DNA of 64,000 bases from Cheilinus undulatus (lineage: Eukaryota; Chordata; Actinopteri; Labriformes; Labridae). A program made the position numbers and the translations under genes. The notes under the pieces were generated by a model. The model searched no databases and was not told where the DNA came from. It saw nothing but the letters and a program-made list of their open reading frames with translations. The stretch spans positions 28,125,000-28,188,999 of the forward strand of contig NC_054866.1 of NCBI RefSeq assembly GCF_018320785.1. The letters are read 5' to 3'. Positions 34,639 through 47,179 of this stretch are shown in pieces (positions within the stretch are counted from its first letter, which is position 1; each line of letters opens with the position of its first letter).

Positions 34639-37600
34639 TCAAGGGGTATGGCTAATATTTGCCCAACTTGGAAAGGTGTCTAACTGGAACATGGCCACCC
34701 CCCATGTGTTAATGGCAATGTTGATGGTGATGACTCCAATAATGTTCAACATGAATCCAGCTTTTGCCTGGAGAGGAAAAAAATCAGAAAATAATTTTAT
34801 ATTTTGACATTTTGGTCCTTATCAAAGGCAATACAATGTGCAGTCAACATCCAATCAGAGCAGGTTTTAAGGCAATCTAATAATATTAAGTCGGTTTTTT
34901 AAAGAGGCATGTATACATTACATGTGCAGTCTCTTTGAGCTTAGTTATAAATTGGACTATTAATACTCAGGATATTTTGTTTATGCAAACAGAAAATTAG
35001 GATTAGATATAAGGATTACGATAATCTTCTTATCTCAGAAATGGATGTGAGCTTCTATCCAAAACTACAAGCATATATTAAGACATGTACATGTCCTATT
35101 CTGTGAGGTCTTACCATGTCCATGACTTTGAGGTTGCCATAAGAGAAGGCGATAGCATTGGGAGGAGTGGCTACAGGCAGCATGAAAGCCAAGTTAGATG
35201 CAAAGGTGCAGGGAAGCATGACATAGAGAGGGTGTATCTTTATGGCTATTGCCTGGAAAAAAAAAATCTACAATTACACACAAGCTGAATAAGCATATTA
35301 CTCGGAATCATGTTTCATAGTTGCTCTATTCAAACAGTGCTGATAGTAATTAAAAATTCAGTAATAAGTCATGAAAACATGTAGGAATTATCTTGTGCTT
35401 TGTCTCACCATTGAGGCCAGTATGGGCAGGAAGAGTGTTGTTGTGGCTGTGTTGCTGGAACATTCAGTGAACATGGCTACCAGCAAGCACAGCAGGATGG
35501 AGATGGCAAAAGGCGGGATGCTCTGCAGGGGTATGAGACTTTCTCCAAGCCATGTAGAAAGTCCAGATTTCTTAATGCAGAATAAAGATAAAATATTATT
35601 GTTGGGTAATTCAAACCATGGGCTTAAAAACAACCTTTATTACCTCACTTCCTTGGGCCAAAGCAAAACCCCCTCCCAGGAGCAAAACGATGTTCCATGG
35701 CATCTTTTCATGGACAATGTCCCAATTTAGCAGGGGTGGGGGGGCATTGGCTGATGTCTCTATTAGATGGGACAAAAATGAGTCAACAGCTCCCATCTTT
35801 ACAACTGATGGACAGATATTGTTGCATATACTGTAGCATACACTATCTTTTATTGTCTATGATGCTTTGAACGGAATGAACCCTGTAAAGATAAAAGAAA
35901 TGTGATAAACTGCCCACCCATTCAAATCCTGATTTTAAAGTGAGCTTGTTACTTGACTTTGAAGAATTTCTTTTACAATTTTCAAGAAGCAAAACAGACT
36001 TTGGCACTTCAAGGGCTGCAGAGGGATACCTTTCAAATAAGGTGTGAATTAATCACCATGTCACTTTTCTGTGTTCAAAACAGACTGCTCTTCCACTCTT
36101 GTGGGAGCAGAGATGACCCTGTTGTTTGAGAACAGATGAAGGACACACTTAACTTAGGTTACCAAGGAGGGGGAAAAAACACGGGTGCTCAAGTAATTTG
36201 TCTAAGTAACAGAACAGCTAGAACTGTTTGCAGGACTGACCTTGGTGCTATCAGGCTACAACTCAGGAAGCAGTTGTGACAACACCTCTATGAAGCCCTG
36301 ATTCAGCAAGATGAGTTCTCACAGCTAGAGAAGGCTATTGCCTGTATCTTTATTGGTTACAGGACAAACCTGTGAAGGATAGATGTTGCTATTAAACTTT
36401 ACTGCTATGTTTATGGGACAGGTTTTGCTGAAACCAAAATAAAGCATGGTGCAACAGGTTAAGAAGACTTCTGAACAGGCTGTGCAGACATTCAAAGATA
36501 GAACCTAAGAGACTTCAAAAGAAAGTCTGTAAGACAGCATATTAACTTAAGATAGTTAAAGCAACAGCCATGTAGGAGTGAACCAAATATACTTAGAGCC
36601 CCCCCCCTGCTGACTAGCTGTAGAATAGCTTTTAAGCTCCACCTCTTCCATGTTAAAGACGGGATGTGGATGAAGTTATAAAGTTAAATGCACACAAAAC
36701 CATTACCCACGCCGATGAAATTGGCAGGGGGTTATGTAAAGGGTTCTGTATCTTTGTTTGTTTGTTTGTTTGTTTGTGTACAAGAAAACTCAAGAATGGA
36801 AAGTCCGATCTTCACCAAATTTTCAGGGAATATTGGGATAGTGACAGGGAAGAATTGATTAGATTTTGGTGATGATCCGCGCACCCATTCGGTTTTTCTC
36901 GCACTTCGAATTTTGAACACCACAGTAATCAATGGGAGCGTGAGTTCCTCGGTGGCGCTGCTTAGGCGTGGGTCTGCCGCCTCAGACGGCCATTCTAGTT
37001 TATTTCTAAACCCAGATTCTGTTGTGATACTTAGGGGCCTTGCACATATGGCATGATAGCTCATAGGCCCTTACTTCATGGACCCCACCCCCTGCATCCC
37101 GGCCTGCTTTTACATTTAGCAACCTCATTCCATTCCATGTATCAACAAGATTCTAATGATTTCCAGCGGGCAAGTAAAAGAGCTTTGACAACTGCTAAAC
37201 CATTAAAAGAAGTTTTGTCATTATAATGGGCTGTAACTCTATGTCCCAAATCAGACACCGTTCCATTTACATCTCCAGCTATCCATGCCAGGGTCAACAT
37301 GAACTACACCCAAGACCACCTCTTCAAGCAAAACTAAGCACAGTACCTTTGCATTCACACTGACCAAACAGGTCCGGTCTAGCTGCAGATGATTCATCTT
37401 TGACAGCCACTCTCACAGACCATTCATCTGAGACGTCTATTATCTCAGAACAGAAGTACACGCTAAAACTTAAGCAATAAAATCGAATTAAACTTCCATT
37501 TAGGGTTAGGATAAGGATTGAGGTAACAGTCAAACACCTGACCTGAAAAACCCAACTACAAAACATCTGATGAAGTAAACAGTCTGCTTACAGGAAAAAA

Positions 37601-40600
37601 ACTGGTCCATTATGAAAACATTCTTACGCAGCAAGCATAGCTTGCATAGCTCCATTAGCTGTATAAGCTGCATAGATAACAGAGCTATATAGCTAAAGCT
37701 AAGCCCACAATCATTAAGTAAGCTATGCATCTAAGATATCTACATAGCTAGGTTAGCTATAGCTACATTTGCTGATGATCATGTTGCCAGAGCTAACTTA
37801 GCTATGGATAAGGAAGCAACATAGCTAACAGAGCTACATAGCAAAAGCAGCTAAAGCTAAGCTCCCAGAGCAGCTTTGTAAGATACATAAATATGTTATC
37901 TGCATAGCTATGTTACCTAAAGCTATGTTAGCTTTAGCTACATTAGTTGAAGCTATGTTTACTTTAGCTATGTTTCCTAAAGCGCACATTGCTAGCACTA
38001 ACTTAGCAACACTAGCTTATGAGGTAACATTTAATATGTAGTTAGTATAGCTTTGTTAGCTTTGGCTAAAGCTAACAAAGCTAAAGAGAGCCACCGTTTA
38101 TGTAACTTCTTCAAAGATCGGTCAACGCATAATTTAATCCCAGATTAGACCTCTGTCCTTTTTTTGTTTCATTTCTAAAATGTTGCTCAGTCTGTAATGT
38201 TTGCAATGTGGTTATATCATGAATGTATTATCATTGTATTATTATTATCATTTTTCTGAAGCGTTGTTTTAATCAGTTACTTGATGCAATGGATAAATTG
38301 GGCTTTATGCAACATTCTCAACCAGATGCACAGATTACAGAGGAAAAAGGGGGGACAAAGCATAAAGGTGAACAATGAACGCAGTGAACTCTCTATAAAC
38401 GTGAGAGTCTGCTTTCCACACCAACCCAAGAATCTGAAACTTAATAAGGAAGTTAAATGTGTTCAGCAATCAGCAAAAGAGGTGTGGTGTCAGTTCCACT
38501 AGCCAGTAGCCTTCTGCATTTCTGTTCTCTTCTCTGTCCTGGCTTCAAATTGTATCACTAGCACAATATGTCCCACCCCTCTCCAGGGGTATTTTGGCTT
38601 CACTTCTGTGCAACATAAAGAGATATAAATGCATTGTCCATGAAAATATACAATCAGTGGTTGAAACTATTATTGTGTAGATTCCTCTGAAAAGATTTTT
38701 TTCCCACACTTCTAGAAAAAATATCAAACAATGACAGCATTGATTTATAGAGCTACACAAACATATTTAAAAGATCAGTTTTGTTCATCTTCCAATTGTC
38801 CACCAATATTTCATTTTAGTAACAAGTTTATTATAGGATATGAGAAACAATGCACCTGTAAACACAAAAATACAAGTCACATGCCAACCTACCATCCGCT
38901 GACCCCCCCAAGCATCTGGGAAGTTTAGACGGTATACAGAAGAAGAGTGAAGACATTAATATGGCCACAGTGCCATCTGTAACGTACCTGATAAAGAAAC
39001 ACATTTTGGGTATTAATTTTGAGATAACACTTGAGAGGACGTTAGGAAACACTTTTTAACTAAACCCAAGACAGAGGATGACAGGGTTAAATCACTGACT
39101 CAAACATCTGACTCTAGTCCATTTAAAGAGTATAACATCTACAAACTGCCAGAACCAAGCACTGTGGATACCGTTGACCTTTCCCTGTTGACTTGTTTGT
39201 TCTATTTAGACTTTAACAGCCATCAAAATTCATACTCACGTTTTCTCTTTGTTGAAAAGCACAGTGGCCCAGCCTGGCATGAACCCAGGCTCCCTGGTGA
39301 ACCACAGAAGAACCAGCAGTGTGAAGATAATCAGCACACAGACCTCGGCAAAGCTCATGCCGCCCAAATGTCTGAAGTCGTTTTTGATCACCTGGTATGC
39401 CTCCTTGTCACTGTCTTTCTTTGCGCAACAACCAAAAGACTTTTTCAAGCTGAAATAACAGAATGTGTATTTAAATTATCAGATTTTAGCAGTAATAGTA
39501 ATAAAATGTCATAACAGAATAACAGCAATCAATGAAACATACTTGAAGCCAAAAAACATGAACTGCAGCCACAGCCAGGACAGCGCCAGCATTAGCACCA
39601 TGTTTGGGAAGGAGAAGGCAAAGAAATTTGCAAAGTTGATTAGGCCTCCATTGTCTGGGAAGAGCCTGTTGAAGGCAACATTTAATCAGAAAAAGTTAAA
39701 ACACCAGCATCTAACTATGTATCTTGGTTGATAATTGAATCCAGACCTGAGTAAAATGTGTGTTTATTTAAATGTTTGGAGGCTTTACTCATTTATTTGG
39801 CCTTGCAGGATAACATTGGGAGTCGTTCCAGTGAGGGTGGCTGTCCCACCGATGCTGGCAGCGTAACAAACACTCAAGCTCATGCCTTTCCTCCAGTTCT
39901 CATACTTTTGCTTTGTCTTCAATCTGCGCTGCTCAGCCACTGAACTCCTGTCACAGACCTCTAGAAGGACAAAGATCAGACCTTCAGCACTAGAAACACA
40001 GTAATTTCTGAATAACTGTTTGTCCATTATTCTTAGCAGTTTTGTTTGTTGGCGTTGGATCTACTGGTATATCATGTCTTTGAAAAACATACTTGATGTG
40101 TCATCAGTTTCTTTTACGTCTCTGCTCTCATCATCTCTGTCCGTATCTGTAAAAATAGATTAGATACTACTAAAGAGTAGAAATGAAAGAAAGATTCAAC
40201 ATGTTTTATAAATTAAAACATAACACCTCCACATACCCATGTCAGAGCTGCTGTCCTTTGCTTTGAATTCCTTCTCACTGCTCTCTTTCATGTCCCCCAT
40301 CTCAAACGCCAGATTTTCCTGGCCATCCTTTGAAGCAGCCATGCCACAATCCCTCTCTTCAGCATTGGCCTCTGTATCACTGAGCTGTCGTAGCACAGCA
40401 CTGGTAATGGGAAGCATCATGGCTGTAGAGGCTGAGTTACTGATCCACATGGACAAAAAGGCTGTAGTGCTCATAATACCGATCAACAGGCTGCAGATGA
40501 TGTACAACAATGAGGAAGAAGAGATGGAAGGGACACATGTTATGATTAGCGCACCATTTGTGAACAGCTGACCCCATACACCACATTTCAGTTGCAATAT

Positions 40601-43600
40601 GGGTAGATCAAAGTATGTAGAAAATACGGTTGCTCACAGAGACGGCTTCACCCCCACTATAAGCAGAACGTGAAGGGCAATCCTCGTGTGCAAGTTCCAC
40701 TTCTCTACAGCCATCGCAACCAACAGCCCACCGATAAACAGCATGTTGGAGTCTTTCAGGTACTGCACAGCAACCTTTAAGAAGAGTTAAGAAAAATAAG
40801 GAAAAAGGCAATATCCAGAAAAGCTCACAAGGCAGCACAGATTGACTCCTTGCTTGTTGCAAAGAGGGAAAAGTAATACCTCTGATGCTTGCATGATGCC
40901 CAGCATGGGGTAGAGAACAACAGGCAGCAGGGCAGTCACAGCCAGAGGGAGACACTCTGTACACCAGTACAATGCCATAACAATGATCACAAAGCCACAT
41001 TTTGCCTCCTGTAATGACAGATGAGGTTGTTGCTTTACTTGCTAATAAATGACTAAGCACATATAGTACAGTGATAGTGTGTAGCAAATGGCATTAAATC
41101 CATTGATACCCTGGACAAAAGTTTTGAAATAATGCTTGCTTGAGAAAAAATAATCACGCTCATCATAGACTGTAAGGTATGGAGTCCCTGAAGTTCAAAA
41201 GAGTAGAAAAAAAATTGTATTTTGTTGTAACAAAATGATATAGCTATTCTACACACAAGACAATTACAGATCACGTGTGCAAGTTAATATCCTTTTAAGA
41301 CCATGCATGTGCATAGGAGGTAGCCTAATTGCATTTAGGGTTTCCTTCCTTCTGCATTGTCATAATTTCTGCTATTTTTTAGACAATTGTCCACAATGTC
41401 CATTAAAGTTCAAGTAATGTGCTTGAAATGTTGGGGGAATTTGCATTGAAATTTTTTAGTATTTACAAGGAAATTTGGGGATATGTTTGTACATTTGGAA
41501 AGTTTCTCTGGAGGTTTATGGAGAATTTTGCTTTATAATATTTTGAGCATTGACATTGGGATTTGGGAAATTTGTTTATTTGTGGATGTCCTTTAAATTT
41601 ATTTATGGAAATCTCAAGGGAATTTGTTTGGATATTTGGAATTTTTCTGTCATTTTTTAATGGAATTTTAAGGAATGTATTTGTAAATTTTAGGAAATTT
41701 GATAAGAAATTTTGTGGAGACTTTTCTTTAAAATTTGGAGAATTTGCCCGAAGTTTTTCTGGTATCTAAATGGAATTTTGGTAATTTTTTTCATCTGAGT
41801 CTTTAGGCTTTATGAAAAAACTTCACTAAAAAACTCTTGGACATTAGAAGAACTTTGGGAACTTTGCGTTTAATGGTATACTTTGAAAATATGCTCTTTC
41901 ACTGAAAGTTTAGTTAATTTCTTTGAAATTACACCATTTCTAACTGAAGCACCACAAGAACTGACAGGCCTATACACAGGAAAAACATATGCCATGAAAC
42001 GGTTCTAGCGCTGTATTTTCTGCAGAAACAGGACTTCGAGAGTTTTGGGCACATCCCTTTTTAGCGAAAAATTAATTCCTTTTCGAATACAAGCCTGAAG
42101 CTTAAATTTATCAAGTCCCTCTAATCCCAGATGATAACTTTTGTATATGAGATAACTGTCTTTATATATCTAACTTGTGTGTAGATAACCTTTTTCTGCA
42201 CAATAATCACATAATGAGCACAGGATAGCATCTGTATTTTTTCAAAAAGGTTTTTATGTTTTGTACACTAGATAACTTGTTGTTCAAGCAATTTAAGCCA
42301 AAGATAACAACCTGTGTAAATTTCACTGTTAGGAACTTCAAGGGCTTTTCTTGGAAACAAGTCGGGGGGGGGGTCAAAGGAGAAAAGCCTAAGAACCACT
42401 ACCATAGACAAATCACCATCTAATTATCAAAGGTTTATCTCTGTTAAAACAAACATCAGCTGGGAAGATAGTTGGGCCGCTGAACATCATTCCTTTTATT
42501 GAATTTATCATAAGATTAAGATTATCATAAGATTACGCATCACAAAGGGTCATTGTCAGGTATCTTATCCTGCTTCTAACAAGACAAAGTAAAGAAGTGC
42601 AGCTGCACATCTATGGTCCTTTGTGATTATCACTGAAAACACCACTTAAAAAGCTGTTTGGTTTGTTGGTTTTACTGTCCAGTTTTATTACAATAAGGTC
42701 AAGGTTATGTCCGGACCTTTGCAATGTTTTTCCTAATAATTGCATTCCTTTGGTTTAGAGCTTATAAACTATAAACATGTATTGTTGCATCTCTGTCTTT
42801 ATTTATGCTATTTGTTGTATTATATCAGCATGTTTTAAACCCACTTAAATATTGCAAAATCACACATGAAATGCTGAATTGGACATCTGCAATGAAAACT
42901 TGTGTTAGATTTCTTCAAAAAGCTCTATACGGTAAACTAACTCTTTGTAGACGCTGTCCTCATGGGGCGTCAGGCTGTTCCAGTTCAAGTCTCCTGAGCA
43001 CAACTGAGCGTCGTTTTACATAAAGGTATTTCAGACAGAAAAGCTCTGCTGTTCTTCATTCAGAGTTTCCGGCATATAAACTGAGTTTCTGACATGTTTT
43101 TTACTAATATGGTCTTAAATGGTTCTTTGTTTGCTATCTATGGTGTGTCACTCATGTATCACACTGTAGCTTGGGTAGTTTTTATCAATTTAAAGCAAAA
43201 GCCAAAGGTCAAAATCAGACATCAGAAATAACCTATGAATTCCCATGATCAGATGATTGATTTGACCCCTTAACCCTGACGGTGCAGGTGACATTGGGAC
43301 ACTGAATTTCATCTTGAAATGTTTTATCATTTTAATCATTGATCATTGTTCCCCATCTTAAAGAGCAATTAAAGGAATTCAAGCAGCAACTTAAAGTCTT
43401 TGTATCTGACTCTACAGTGAAACTCTAAAGTGAAATTAAAAAAAAAATCAAAGTGTCTGAGAGGAAATTCCTGTCTGTTTCAGTTTTGATTTATCACTCA
43501 TGATAAATACTTTTAATACACTTTTTTGGCAATGCAATTGATTGCTTCATCTGATGCCTACCCTGTGGCAGCGGTTGCATATGTCCTTGAAAAGAAAAAT

Positions 43601-43728
43601 AACTTCATCTTTGTCGATTTTCTTACCGGGGTTTGGATCACCAGCGGCAGAGGCAGTAGTAAAAGAGGAGTCAGGATTATCATAAGGTAATTCCTATATT
43701 TCCATAGAACTTTTGGAAATCCAGCCAT
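34639..43728 (-). CDS. slc13a2: Na+-coupled dicarboxylate transporter SLC13A2 (13 exons)
   Basis: A plasma-membrane Na+/di- and tricarboxylate cotransporter (NaDC1 type, DASS family). Exons in order: 43728-43627, 41008-40880, 40774-40638, 40490-40237, 40146-40093, 39960-39789, 39665-39543, 39449-39240, 38987-38893, 35759-35644, 35570-35409, 35252-35115, 34767-34639 (TGA 34639-34641). All junctions are phase-consistent: 1821 bases, 606 residues (human 592). Landmarks: [15 protein letters not shown] start; [18 protein letters not shown]; first hairpin motif WISNSAS (SNS at residues 140-142); [28 protein letters not shown]; second motif [10 protein letters not shown] (SNT at 503-505); [22 protein letters not shown]. 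The long acidic loop after helix 4 is typical. The C terminus is short, ending at the N-glycosylation sequon NIS. SLC13A3/A5 are alternatives; synteny favours SLC13A2. Confidence 0.95.
36690..36985 (+). repeat. CCGCCAAGG-type dispersed repeat, divergent copy
   Basis: Shares with 25676-25935 the GGGGGTTATGT start, a (TTTG)n run, CACCAAATTTTCAGGGAATA and GAATTGATTAGATTTTGG. The tail differs (GCCGCCTCAGACGGCCATTC). Located in the 3.1 kb slc13a2 intron 9. Confidence 0.65.
37240..38145 (-). repeat. TAGCTA-array dispersed repeat, copy 2
   Basis: Inverted relative to 16345-17175. On the minus strand: GTCTAATCTGGGATTAAATT, a TAGCTA/AAGCTAA array (about 37620-38090 in window coordinates), a CCTAACCCTAA block, GGAAGTTTAAT and a Leu-rich tail. 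Lies in slc13a2 intron 9. The ends are approximate. Confidence 0.6.
41009..43626 (-). other. slc13a2: slc13a2 intron 1
   Basis: 2.6 kb. 41415-41800 is a degenerate tandem stretch of GGAATTTG/TTTGGAAA units. The rest shows no recognised feature. Confidence 0.55.
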
Positions 43729-45722
43729 GATCCACAAAGAGTCGGAGCGAGAGAATATCAAAGAGACCGTAACAGACAAAGTCAAAGAGTTTATGGCGGA
43801 ATAAACAGTATGTCAACCTTAGAAATAAATTAAATATTAACTCAGGATCGAGGGGCCGGTATGGACAGGGTGTGTCTGCAATCTGACAGGGGGATATAAA
43901 ACGTGAGATACCATAAGCTACAGCCTTCAAGGGAAGGAACTGATGTTATCTTAATTACAAGATTTCTCTTGTGCTAAATTTGTCTCAGGTGCAAAAAAAA
44001 AAAAAAAAAAAAAAAAAAGGGTAAATGTGCTCTATTGTGACACTCAGTTTTAGACCATTAAAAGGTTTAACACCACAAATCAGCACAAGCATATCCACAC
44101 ATCCATTCATCTAAAAAACAAGCACAGTGAAAGCGTACCTCAGGAACAATTTAGAGTTCAGTATCTCAGCCTGTAGCCAAGCAAGTAGAAGGATTTTTTT
44201 TTTTCGTTAAAGGAGGACCCTTTCATAGTATCTCCTCTTATATTAAGATTTATTTTAAGTCAAATTTGAGAGCACAATGCAAATCTAACTGGAGCTCGGA
44301 GCAGGGGTTTTACTGTTGAGGCCAACAGCAGGCAGTCATAGAAATCTCCGTGTGTCTTGGATGGTTCTAGATGGCTAGTGCTTATTATGATTTGAATTAA
44401 CAAAAAACATGAAGAGGAAGACTAATACTGGGTTTTATGACATAAAGACAAAGCAAGGCGAGTCTGGCATGTGGACAAAATTCTAATTTACAAATTAGAA
44501 AGTCACTGACAAAGATGGATTAGAAATGGTTTCTTTGTTGCAACAAATGTAAAAAATCACAGTCTGTAGAAAGAATTGGACAAAGCCTGTGTGACTTAAC
44601 TGAACTTTGGATCAACCTAATGGCAGACGAGAGCCCGCCCACTGAGCTCAACTTCCTGTCAGCTAAACTAGCACTAAAGCAAGCATTCTGGATGACAGAT
44701 AGCATCTGCCTGTCAAGCTATCTGTGAGTCAAATGAGATGCAGAAAATGGTGCACAGTGAGGTTTGATCAAAATGATTGTGGTATAAAAAAATTCACCCC
44801 CTGTACAGTGTTAGGCTAGTTAATGAGACATGTTTCATTTTTTAAAACCAGGCTGTAAACCAGTTTATTTCTAGTTTGATAAACAGATTTTTAACATGTG
44901 TTGTGTACGTGACTTCTGGTGTTCCTGCAGCTAGCCTAAGGTGGACACTCACCGTTTTTTGTTTTTTGTTTTTTGTTTTTTGTTTTTTTCATTTCCACAT
45001 TGGCTTAATTTTTCAGGATCGGAGATTGCCACTTTGTAAAAAAGTTCTGATGTTTACACCTAAGATTTACCTAGCACATCTGGGATGACCTATGTTCTGT
45101 TTCTCTGATTTAAGCACTTTTCCCTGTACAAATTAAACAAACAACACAGCAGGGGTGGAAAGGAACTATTTACATTTATTCAAATTACTCTAATTCCGTA
45201 GTCTTTTAGGGTACTTGTACTTTTTGACTACATTTTGAAATCAGAACATTCACTTTTACTTAAGTTTTGACCAGAGTAACTGTACTTTTACCTGAGTACT
45301 ATACTCTTGTATTTTTTCTACCTCTGATGAGAGAATGATTCCACATCAGAACAGCAAAAACATGGAATGTTGAAGATACAGGGTTAAACATTTTAGAGTT
45401 GATTTTTACTCCCAACTTGTAATTTTAACTCCATTCTGAGTAAAAAGGTCTTCGGTGTTTGAGTTATTTGACAGTTTTGATCCACCAGTGTTAGTTAAAC
45501 TCTGTAAAAAACCAATTGATATAAGCTTCGCCCCCTGTGATTTCAAAACTAGAGAGATATATGGGTGGAGTTTCCCATCATGCCCTTGGTCAGAGTGTTT
45601 TGATGTGTTTTATATTTGTTTTGTTGTGTTTGGATGTTGCCTGTCGTACAGTGATCCCTGCTGGGGTTCTGTCACTCATGTCTCTGGAGGATTATTGTTG
45701 TTTTTGGTGCGGGACACATTTG

Positions 45723-46484
45723 TACAGTGGCCGAGAGGTCTCACAAGAATGCATATTCAAAACGCTTTGCAAAAAGCAAAAAACTTGACGACATTTGAGA
45801 AAAACACAAAAACAGAAGTTCACAACACAAATACAAAAACTTGCTGCAGCATATGAATGTATGTAATTTGTAGTGTGTTTTTCGTGATTTTTAATAACTG
45901 TAACCTCCTGTACAGTTTAATATGTATGTAAACAACTATCTAAATCAAATTGATCAAGTCCATTCATTCATCTGACAGCTTACGTCATGCATATCAGACC
46001 CCAAACGTAGCTGTCCGTGCTGTTTGCCGGTTTAAATTACTTCTAAAACTTATCGATTACAAAATAAAATGTGCAAGAAGTGGAGCTGATGAACGAACAG
46101 TGTTTACTTACTTTAATTACTTGATCCAAGCATGTCTTCAGTTAGTTTGCGTTGTGGTACATAACTTTATTGCTAACAGAGCCATTAGCAGGCTAGCAGG
46201 TCTGTCCCTAATAACGGCCCCACTTCCGTTGTGTTGTGACTTTTTTATTTGCATCTGCTGAGCCAAGTTGTTGTATTTTTGTGCTGTTGTGGAATCTGTT
46301 TGCCTCCGCGCTGTGCTGAGTTTATGTATCCATGCGCGGCGCTGAGTGTTTGTATTCATGCGCTGCAGCAAGTTTTTGTATTTGTGTTGTGAACTTTTGT
46401 TTTGTGTTTTTCTCAAATGTCGTCATGTTTTTTCTTTTTGCAACATTTTGAATTTGCATTCATGTGAGACCTCTCGGCCACCAT
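45723..46484. mobile_element. Long-inverted-repeat MITE (GGCCGAGAGGTCTCAC ends)
   Basis: Left end GTGGCCGAGAGGTCTCAC and right end GTGAGACCTCTCGGCCAC pair; the inverted repeats extend about 125 bases, to CTTGCTGCAGCA / TGCTGCAGCAAG-like sequence. The same ACATTTG flanks both sides (45716-45722 and 46485-46491), a likely target duplication. The interior has no recognised protein. Confidence 0.8.
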
Positions 46485-46850
46485 ACATTTGCACCATGAG
46501 TGAAGTTATCCACTGCGTTAGAGTTCCTGTGACTTTAGCTGTTTTTAAAGCACTCAGTGCATATTATTCATCAGTATGCGTTGCCTTGCTTTGAGGCTAA
46601 CTCTGCTTTGTTCTTGCCAGAGGAGACCCACCTTGCTACAGATTGTTAAGGTATAAAATATTTAACCCTTTCAAAGTTGTAGTGTAACTGTATCAAGACA
46701 CGTGTTAAATTCAACTCAGTATGAGTTGAATAAATACTCTCAATCCTGCTGTATATTTTACTTTATTATAGAAGCGTGACTTTAACTGAGCACCCTGGTT
46801 GAAGATGTAATCTCTTGTTGTTCTTACCATTCAGGAAATATCATGTTTTA

Positions 46851-47179
46851 TGAGAGCTGGGCAATTAATCAAAAAATAACATTTAAAGCCTCTAACCAAC
46901 ATAAACCTGCCTTGGCAATTATTTAAATTTTTCCCCTTTTCTTGGAAAAATTTGACTTTTTACAAAAAACATTTACATTTCAGCTGATGTGTGTTTTGAT
47001 TTCAAATGTTTTAATAAATAACCATAAATTGTTAATCTGTGCATGTTCCTTTCAGTTGGTTGCTTTAAGATTCTACAAATATTTACAGAAGAAACTGAGA
47101 ATAATTGTTCATTAATTGTAATCAAGGTAAAAAGTTCAATTAATAATGATTGTGATTTTTGCCATAACCGCCCAGCCCT
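46851..47179. mobile_element. Short hAT-like MITE with perfect 8-base target duplication
   Basis: Ends AGAGCTGGGCAATTAATC and CGCCCAGCCCT are inverted. ATGTTTTA is directly repeated at 46843-46850 and 47180-47187. Confidence 0.85.

Noticed and set aside
39785-40027. Frame ending GQINE-stop, as if slc13a2 terminated there
   Set aside because: The TAA is formed by the donor gtaaag. The next exon (39665) continues with LFPDNGG in phase.
40608-41087. 159-residue minus-strand open frame
   Set aside because: It is the wrong frame over slc13a2 exons 2 and 3 plus intron; the transporter frame explains both exons.
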